A stretch of 64,000 nucleotides of DNA, taken from positions 62,001 through 126,000 of the forward strand of contig JAZQHC010000044.1 in assembly GCA_045540335.1 (NCBI GenBank). Direction: 5' to 3'. This document shows positions 59,458 to 64,000 of this stretch, piece by piece. The stretch's first letter is position 1; the number at the start of each line of letters is the position of its first letter. Position numbers and translations under genes: made by a program. Under the pieces are notes generated by a model, which saw only the letters and a list, made by a program, of their open reading frames with translations, searched no databases and was not told where the DNA came from. This DNA comes from RGIG7213 sp045540335 (lineage in GTDB: Bacteria > Bacillota > Clostridia > Oscillospirales > CAG-272).

Positions 59458-59975
59458 TGCAATACGTGTCGGTTTTGATAATTCCCGTATTGTTTGCAGT
59501 TGTGGGAATCATTTTCATATTTGATAAAAACGCCGTAGAAGATTTCTTTCAAGGTGCTCGCCAAGGATTAAACGTTGCAGTCGGCTTGCTTCCTACCTTG
59601 ATATTGCTTCTGGTTGGTATTGGAATGTTCACATCGTCAGGTGCGTTGCAGGTAATATCTGATTTACTTCTGCCTTTGGCAAAGAAAATCGGTGTTCCTA
59701 ACGAAATATTGCCGCTGTTGATGCTTCGCCCTGTGTCCGGATCGGGCTCGTTGGCAATGGCAACAGAACTGTTTGAAACGTATTCGCCCGATAGCTTTGC
59801 ATGTATCACGGCGTCTGTTATTATGGGCTCGTCTGATACGATGCTTTACGTTATTTCTGTTTACTTTTCGTCGGTAGGGGTGAAAAAAACGCGCCACACT
59901 TTGCTTTCGGCAACGCTTACGATGATATTTTGCATTTTCTTTTCTTGCTTCGTTTGCAGAATATTTTTTTCTTAA
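59457..59975 (+). CDS. spmB: Spore maturation protein B
   Basis: 172 residues, membrane protein with a Gate domain. FFQGARQGLNVAVGLLPTLI, LLMLRPVSGSGSLAMATEL and TASVIMGSSDTMLYVISVYF are SpmB signatures. It is coupled to spmA by a one-base stop-start overlap. A 46-residue ORF follows after 50 nt. Confidence 0.93.
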   Translation: MQYVSVLIIPVLFAVVGIIFIFDKNAVEDFFQGARQGLNVAVGLLPTLILLLVGIGMFTSSGALQVISDLLLPLAKKIGVPNEILPLLMLRPVSGSGSLAMATELFETYSPDSFACITASVIMGSSDTMLYVISVYFSSVGVKKTRHTLLSATLTMIFCIFFSCFVCRIFFS

Positions 59976-60025
59976 AAGCATAACATAGTTTTGGGGGAAA
60001 TATTAAAGCAAGGTTAAGGATTGGT

Positions 60026-60166
60026 ATGGAAAATAAAAAAAACTATAAAAAAGTCGTAAAAGCATACAGAAATACGGGCAAAAAAACAGACCCCAACGGT
60101 TCTTATACAGGTAATACCGATAGTAAAAAAGCGGAAGTACCCGTTCAAGATGCAGACGATCTTTAA
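60026..60166 (+). CDS. 46-residue hydrophilic protein after spmAB
   Basis: ATG 60026 with AAGGA 5 nt upstream opens a 46-residue frame, lysine-rich at the start (MENKKNYKKVVKAY) and ending VPVQDADDL, with a DPNGSYTGN segment in the middle. A perfect terminator follows 8 nt after the stop. The ending resembles small proteins I have seen in other clostridia, but no function is known to me. Genes in this position are likely expressed with spmAB. Confidence 0.6.
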   Translation: MENKKNYKKVVKAYRNTGKKTDPNGSYTGNTDSKKAEVPVQDADDL

Positions 60167-60174
60167 GAATAATT

Positions 60175-60202
60175 ACGGTCAACGTGTGTTGACCGTTTTT
60201 TT
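60175..60202 (+). terminator. Terminator of the spmAB unit
   Basis: ACGGTCAAC and GTTGACCGT form a perfect 9-bp stem with a 4-nt loop, followed by a T run. Confidence 0.88.
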
Positions 60203-60212
60203 ACCATTATTA

Positions 60213-60704
60213 TTAAAACTGTTTTTTTATTTTATCAATGGCAGATTTTTCTATTCTTGAAACCTGCGCCTGGCTTATACCTATTTCGTCTGCCGTTTCC
60301 ATTTGCGTTTTGCCGTTAAAAAAACGCATATCTATTATCGCCTTTTCGCGGCGGTTAAGCTTTTTTAATGCTTCTGCAAGAGCGATGTTTTCTATCCATG
60401 CATCGTCTGTACAATTATCGTCGCTTATTCTGTCCATAACGCACATTGTATCGTCACCGTCGCTGTATATCGGGTCAAACATGGAAATAGGCTCTGCAAT
60501 GGCTTCAAGCGCTGAAGAAATATCGCTTTCGCTTTCTTGAATATATTCGGCTATTTGCGCTATTGTAGGCTCACAAACGGATTTTTTTGCCAATTCGTCT
60601 TTTGCTGCCAATGCTTTATATGCAAGATCGCGCACGCTTCTGCTTACTCGCACGGCGTTATTATCCCTTAAATACCGCCTTATTTCACCTATTATCATCG
60701 GCAC
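60213..60704 (-). pseudogene. sigG: 5'-truncated sporulation sigma factor G
   Basis: 163 residues that match sigma-G from region 2.4 to the end: PMIIGEIRRYLRDNNAVRVS, SVRDLAYKALAAKDELAKK, EPISMFDPIYSDGDD, REKAIIDMRFFNGKTQMETA and ISQAQVSRIEKSAID. Sigma-G is normally about 255 residues; regions 1 to 2.3, including core-binding sequences, are missing. Upstream, the frame runs without a stop into the terminator of the next gene, and similarity ends abruptly at VPM. No ribosome site precedes any candidate start. The remaining frame is clean, so truncation looks recent or reflects a rearrangement. Confidence 0.75.
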
Positions 60705-60737
60705 GGTAGTTACAAGGTGAAAGTATAAAAATAAATC

Positions 60738-60770
60738 ACGGGCTGCCGCTTGATTTCAACGGCAACCCGT
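60738..60770 (-). terminator. Terminator of the DHHW lipoprotein gene
   Basis: ACGGGCTGCCG (60738-60748) and CGGCAACCCGT (60760-60770) form an 11-bp stem with one G-T/A mismatch and an 11-nt loop, followed on the minus strand by an AT-rich T run. It lies only 34 nt from the truncated sigG frame. Confidence 0.75.
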
Positions 60771-60777
60771 AATTTTA

Positions 60778-62100
60778 TTATTCACTTACCAAAAGCTGCT
60801 CAAGCGTTCTTTCGCTTATCAGCTGTATTACGTAGTCGGGCTTCATTTCTTCTACAAGATCGTAATCCAAGCCGTACGTCCATATTTTCTGGCACGTTAA
60901 TTCCGAAAAATGCTCTGCAATAAAGTGTATTGCGTTTAATCCGAATGAATCAAATAAGAATATCCCCTTGGGAAGCTTTTCGTTTTCTATCTTCGTTGTG
61001 GAATAACCGTCTGCGAAGAAGGCGTTCGTGTAATCCCAAATATACGCAACCTCGTCTTTAGCTTCATCGTACTGTGCCAACGGCTTGTACTTGCTTATAA
61101 GAAATGGGACACTTTCCTTCATGCCGGAATCTTCAACGTCGGCATACGTCATCATATCAGTATAGGTAACAGATACGTTTTTAATATCGTAATCCGTTAA
61201 CGGGTGGGGCTTTGCATATGGAAATGCTTTGCTTATCTCATTCATCAAAGCCTCATAGCCGTAGTATGCGCCCAACTCTGTCCAATGCGAATCGGTGTGG
61301 TAATATATCTTTTCAGATTTGTGGCTGTTCATTACCGATTCGAGATTTAATACGGTAACGCCGTTTACAGAGCTTAATAATTCAGTTGCCTGATCAAGGC
61401 AAGATTCACCCGAGTGGATATTGTCTTTCATATCTTTGGGAAGACCGCCGTTATATATAGTCAACGGATTGGGCACAAGAACGTATATTATCTGTACATC
61501 CTTGCCCGATGCTTTTTTTGCTTCCATCACGCGCTTTTGTGCAAGCCTTTTAACAAGCGTTTTCTGATTCCGTGAAAACAGATTCGTATGATACAGATCG
61601 TCTAATATAGAATTCTGGCATATGCGCGAATCGTGTGTTACGAAAAGCTCTTTATCCTTGGCTTCACCGTTAAAAGCAACCTTTACGGTCGTTATACTGC
61701 TTTCTTCCTTGTCTTGCGTTTTGGCAGTTATACTTAACGTGTCGCTTTTCCCTTCGGGTACATCTACCGAAAAAACGAAGTCAACCCCGTTGGATATTAT
61801 TTTAAGATTTTTTGTATATTCGCCGTTTACCGTCAAAACAGAATCTGCCTCGCAAATGCCGGCAACAAGTACGGTTTGCTGCGAAAGATTTGTTTTTACC
61901 GTTACGGCGGGTGCTTGTGTTTTCGTTGAAGATAATGGCTCTAATGTAACTAAACCGTCGGGGGTCAATGCGGTGTTCGTATCATCTGCATATGTAACGC
62001 CGGCTTGTGTGGCGGCAGTGTCGGACGTGCCGGCCGGATTACAAGAAGCAAGTAGGCACGCGCACATGGCAAGACAGGTGAATGATAAAAGCTTTTTCAT
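60778..62100 (-). CDS. AlgX/DHHW-family lipoprotein, putative polysaccharide O-acetylation or esterase
   Basis: 440 residues. Signal peptide with lipobox LASC (Cys20). A long Thr/Ala-rich linker and a bacterial cadherin-like strand region (about 65-160) precede an SGNH-like domain with VLVPNPLTIYNGGLP, the DHHW-type HTDSHWTELGAYYGYEALM and a final IFLFDSFGLNAIHF. Related proteins acetylate or deacetylate surface polysaccharides. The start at 62100 follows GAGG. It lies 16 nt downstream of rnj on the same strand, so it may be co-transcribed with it. Confidence 0.7.
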   Translation of the reverse strand: MKKLLSFTCLAMCACLLASCNPAGTSDTAATQAGVTYADDTNTALTPDGLVTLEPLSSTKTQAPAVTVKTNLSQQTVLVAGICEADSVLTVNGEYTKNLKIISNGVDFVFSVDVPEGKSDTLSITAKTQDKEESSITTVKVAFNGEAKDKELFVTHDSRICQNSILDDLYHTNLFSRNQKTLVKRLAQKRVMEAKKASGKDVQIIYVLVPNPLTIYNGGLPKDMKDNIHSGESCLDQATELLSSVNGVTVLNLESVMNSHKSEKIYYHTDSHWTELGAYYGYEALMNEISKAFPYAKPHPLTDYDIKNVSVTYTDMMTYADVEDSGMKESVPFLISKYKPLAQYDEAKDEVAYIWDYTNAFFADGYSTTKIENEKLPKGIFLFDSFGLNAIHFIAEHFSELTCQKIWTYGLDYDLVEEMKPDYVIQLISERTLEQLLVSE

Positions 62101-62116
62101 AACGTAACCTCTGTTA

Positions 62117-63802
62117 TTAAACACTCATTATTATAGGCAGTATCATAGGTCTGCGTTTTGTTTTTTGGTAGATATATTTTGCAAGCTCGTCTTTAATTTT
62201 ATTTTTCATTTGCGAAAAGTCGGCAATGCCGTTTTCCAAGCAACCTTCCAAAACGTAGTACGATATTCTTTCAAGCTCTTCCATCAGTTCTTCGGATTCG
62301 CGAACGTAAACAAACCCTCTTGAAACTATATCAGGCCCTGCGGTTATCAAGCCTTCGTCCATCTGAAGGGCAGTAACCACGATTATTATACCGTCTTCTG
62401 CAAGGTGGCGTCTGTCGCGAAGAACGATACTGCCTACGTCGCCAACGCCGTACCCGTCAACAAGTATTTTTCCGCACGGAACGGTTCCGCCCCAGCGAGC
62501 GCCCTCTTCATCGATTTCAAGTGTTTTGCCGTTTTCCGAAAGGAATATGTTTTCTTCCTTTTCGCCAAGCTGTACGGCAAGCGCCTTGTGGCTTGCAAGG
62601 TGGCGGTATTCGCCGTGTATCGGCATAAAATACTTCGGTTTTGTTAAAACGTGCAGCATTTTTAATTCTTCTTGGCAAGCATGGCCCGAAACGTGCACGT
62701 CTGCAACAGCGTCGTGCAAAACCGTAACGCCTTTTCTTAAAAGCTCGTTTATAATATTGCTTACTAATTTTTCATTACCGGGAATGGCATTTGCAGAAAT
62801 AACTACAAGATCTTTTTCGTTTAATTCGATCTTATCATGCTCTGAAAAAGCCATGCGGTGCAAGGCAGACATAGGCTCGCCCTGGCTGCCGGTTGATACT
62901 ATTACCAATTGCTCGGGCTTGTATTTTTTCATTTCCGAAATGTCTATAAGTATGCCCTCGTCTGCGTGCATATAGCCCAATCGGATAGCAACGTTTACAA
63001 CGTTTACCATGCTTCTGCCCGTTATGGCAACTTTTCTGCCGTATTTTTCGGCAGAGTTTATTATCTGCTGAACTCGGTGTACGTTAGAAGAAAACGTCGC
63101 AATGGTAATTCTTTTATCTGCATTGGTGAAAAATATCGAATCAAGCGATTCGCCAACGTTCCTTTCAGACGGCGTATATCCCGGCCTTTCTGCATTTGTG
63201 GATTCACACATCAGCAGCAAAACGCCTTCGTTTCCAAGATCACCCAATCGCGTAAGATTTATCATTTTACTTTCAATGGGCGTTAAGTCTATCTTAAAGT
63301 CGCCCGAATGAATTATAGTTCCCAACGGGGTTTTTATCGCAAGGCAAACGGCGTCTGCGATAGAATGGTTTACGTTTATCAATTCAACTTGGAAAGACGT
63401 ACCCAAACGAATCGTTTCCCCTGCGTTAACCGTTATCAATTCCGGTATTATGTCAAAGGAATGCTCTGAAAGCTTCTTTTCCAAAATGCCCAACGTTAAC
63501 GCTGTGCCGTAAACGGGTGCGGATATCTGCTTTAACACGTAGGGAAGTGCACCGATATGGTCTTCATGGCCGTGGGTAAGCACTATACCTGTTATTTTGT
63601 GCACATTTTTTTCTAAATACGTTACGTCGGGGATAACAAGATCGACACCGGGCATATCCCCCTCGGGGAAAGCAAGCCCGCAATCAACTATCATCATTTC
63701 TTCGCCGTATTCTATAACTGCAAGGTTTTTGCCGATTTCGTGCAAACCGCCAAGCATGGTTACTTTAATTTTTTCTGTACTTTTCTTTTTTCTTTTTGAC
63801 AT
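62117..63802 (-). CDS. rnj: Ribonuclease J
   Basis: 561 residues. A metallo-beta-lactamase domain has LTHGHEDHIGALPYVL (zinc ligands), HSGDFKIDLTPI and CESTNAERPGYTPSE; the beta-CASP part has STGSQGEPMSAL and VSGHACQEELKML, MPIHGEYRHL, and a C-terminal domain ends RPMILPIIM. It is a 5'-3' exo- and endonuclease central to mRNA turnover in Gram-positive bacteria. GATAGGAGAA precedes the ATG. Its 5' UTR holds an 11-bp inverted repeat. Confidence 0.96.
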   Translation of the reverse strand: MSKRKKKSTEKIKVTMLGGLHEIGKNLAVIEYGEEMMIVDCGLAFPEGDMPGVDLVIPDVTYLEKNVHKITGIVLTHGHEDHIGALPYVLKQISAPVYGTALTLGILEKKLSEHSFDIIPELITVNAGETIRLGTSFQVELINVNHSIADAVCLAIKTPLGTIIHSGDFKIDLTPIESKMINLTRLGDLGNEGVLLLMCESTNAERPGYTPSERNVGESLDSIFFTNADKRITIATFSSNVHRVQQIINSAEKYGRKVAITGRSMVNVVNVAIRLGYMHADEGILIDISEMKKYKPEQLVIVSTGSQGEPMSALHRMAFSEHDKIELNEKDLVVISANAIPGNEKLVSNIINELLRKGVTVLHDAVADVHVSGHACQEELKMLHVLTKPKYFMPIHGEYRHLASHKALAVQLGEKEENIFLSENGKTLEIDEEGARWGGTVPCGKILVDGYGVGDVGSIVLRDRRHLAEDGIIIVVTALQMDEGLITAGPDIVSRGFVYVRESEELMEELERISYYVLEGCLENGIADFSQMKNKIKDELAKYIYQKTKRRPMILPIIMSV

Positions 63803-63888
63803 TTTTTCTCCTATCTGTTAAAAACTGTAAATGTATTTGTATTCTGAACGGTTTTTATTACATAAAAAGGATATGTAAACTCGCCAAA

Positions 63889-63924
63889 AGATATTTGCAA
63901 ACACATACGGTAATGCAAATATCT
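63889..63924. promoter_or_regulatory. Inverted repeat upstream of rnj
   Basis: AGATATTTGCA (63889-63899) and TGCAAATATCT (63914-63924) are perfect 11-bp arms with a 14-nt spacer, 87 nt upstream of the rnj start. It may be a 5' UTR hairpin for RNase J autoregulation or a protein operator. The rest of 63803-64000 shows no gene. Confidence 0.5.
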
Positions 63925-64000
63925 ATGGCTATTTAATTAATCACGAACACATTAGTTGCACATATTTTAACATATCAATATAGAATAATTGACCGATTTT

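Noticed and set aside
1..64000. tRNA, rRNA or CRISPR array
   Set aside because: No T-loop pattern with a cloverleaf, no rRNA segments and no regularly spaced direct repeats were seen in the gaps between genes.

Overview
The window reads as a chromosome segment of a low-GC, endospore-forming member of the Clostridia, probably an uncultured gut lineage related to Oscillospirales or Christensenellales (inference). The evidence is sporulation genes (sigK with a pro-sequence, a SPOCS/LysM coat-anchor protein, spmA-spmB, an AbrB-type regulator with a C-terminal CxxC pair, a truncated sigG), RNase J, long-form HPF, a PASTA-domain penicillin-binding protein, strong AGGAGG ribosome sites and sigma-A promoters with 17-bp spacers. 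No tRNA, rRNA, CRISPR array, insertion sequence or prophage was found. No gene-free stretch exceeds 300 bases.

Layout. 1-2062: end of a LysR regulator facing a TRAP-type permease and a small membrane partner. 2220-6918: a divergent surface-sugar cassette of two ATP-grasp ligases, a membrane-anchored family 2 glycosyltransferase and a WecE-type sugar aminotransferase. 7182-13625: pckG, an ArsC/Spx-like protein, mnmM, a P-loop ATPase, a DUF11-repeat protein, a lipoprotein and a Ppx/GppA-type phosphatase. 13752-19702: sigK, a SipL-like protein, a wall glucosaminidase, and a large serine recombinase with a 57-residue overlapping ORF. 19778-27624: an orphan solute-binding lipoprotein, a mutarotase-fold protein, hpf, a degenerate prephenate-dehydratase-like protein, a DUF1836 regulator and two CBM9/DOMON-like surface proteins. 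27643-32103: polA, a dockerin plus L,D-transpeptidase protein and a ZIP zinc transporter.

32252-45450: the division and cell wall cluster mraZ-rsmH-ftsL-ftsI-murE-murF-mraY-ftsW-murG-ftsQ-ftsZ, without murD, murC, murB or ftsA. 45527-48995: corA, a NAGPA-type glycosidase and an unknown membrane protein. 49096-58265: a complete histidine operon hisZGDCBHAF-hisIE running into dapA-dapB, which feed diaminopimelate to the wall made by the preceding cluster. 58431-63802: abrB-like, spmAB, a 46-residue protein, the 5'-truncated sigG, an AlgX/DHHW lipoprotein and RNase J.

The points most worth a second look are the ATP-grasp/aminosugar cassette, three genes whose ribosome site is followed by ATT or ATA instead of a normal start codon (zupT, ftsI, murE), the sigG reading frame that begins abruptly inside sigma region 2, the dockerin fused to a cell-wall transpeptidase, and the shared C-terminal membrane anchors of three secreted proteins. 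All family calls rest on reading motifs; no database search was run.
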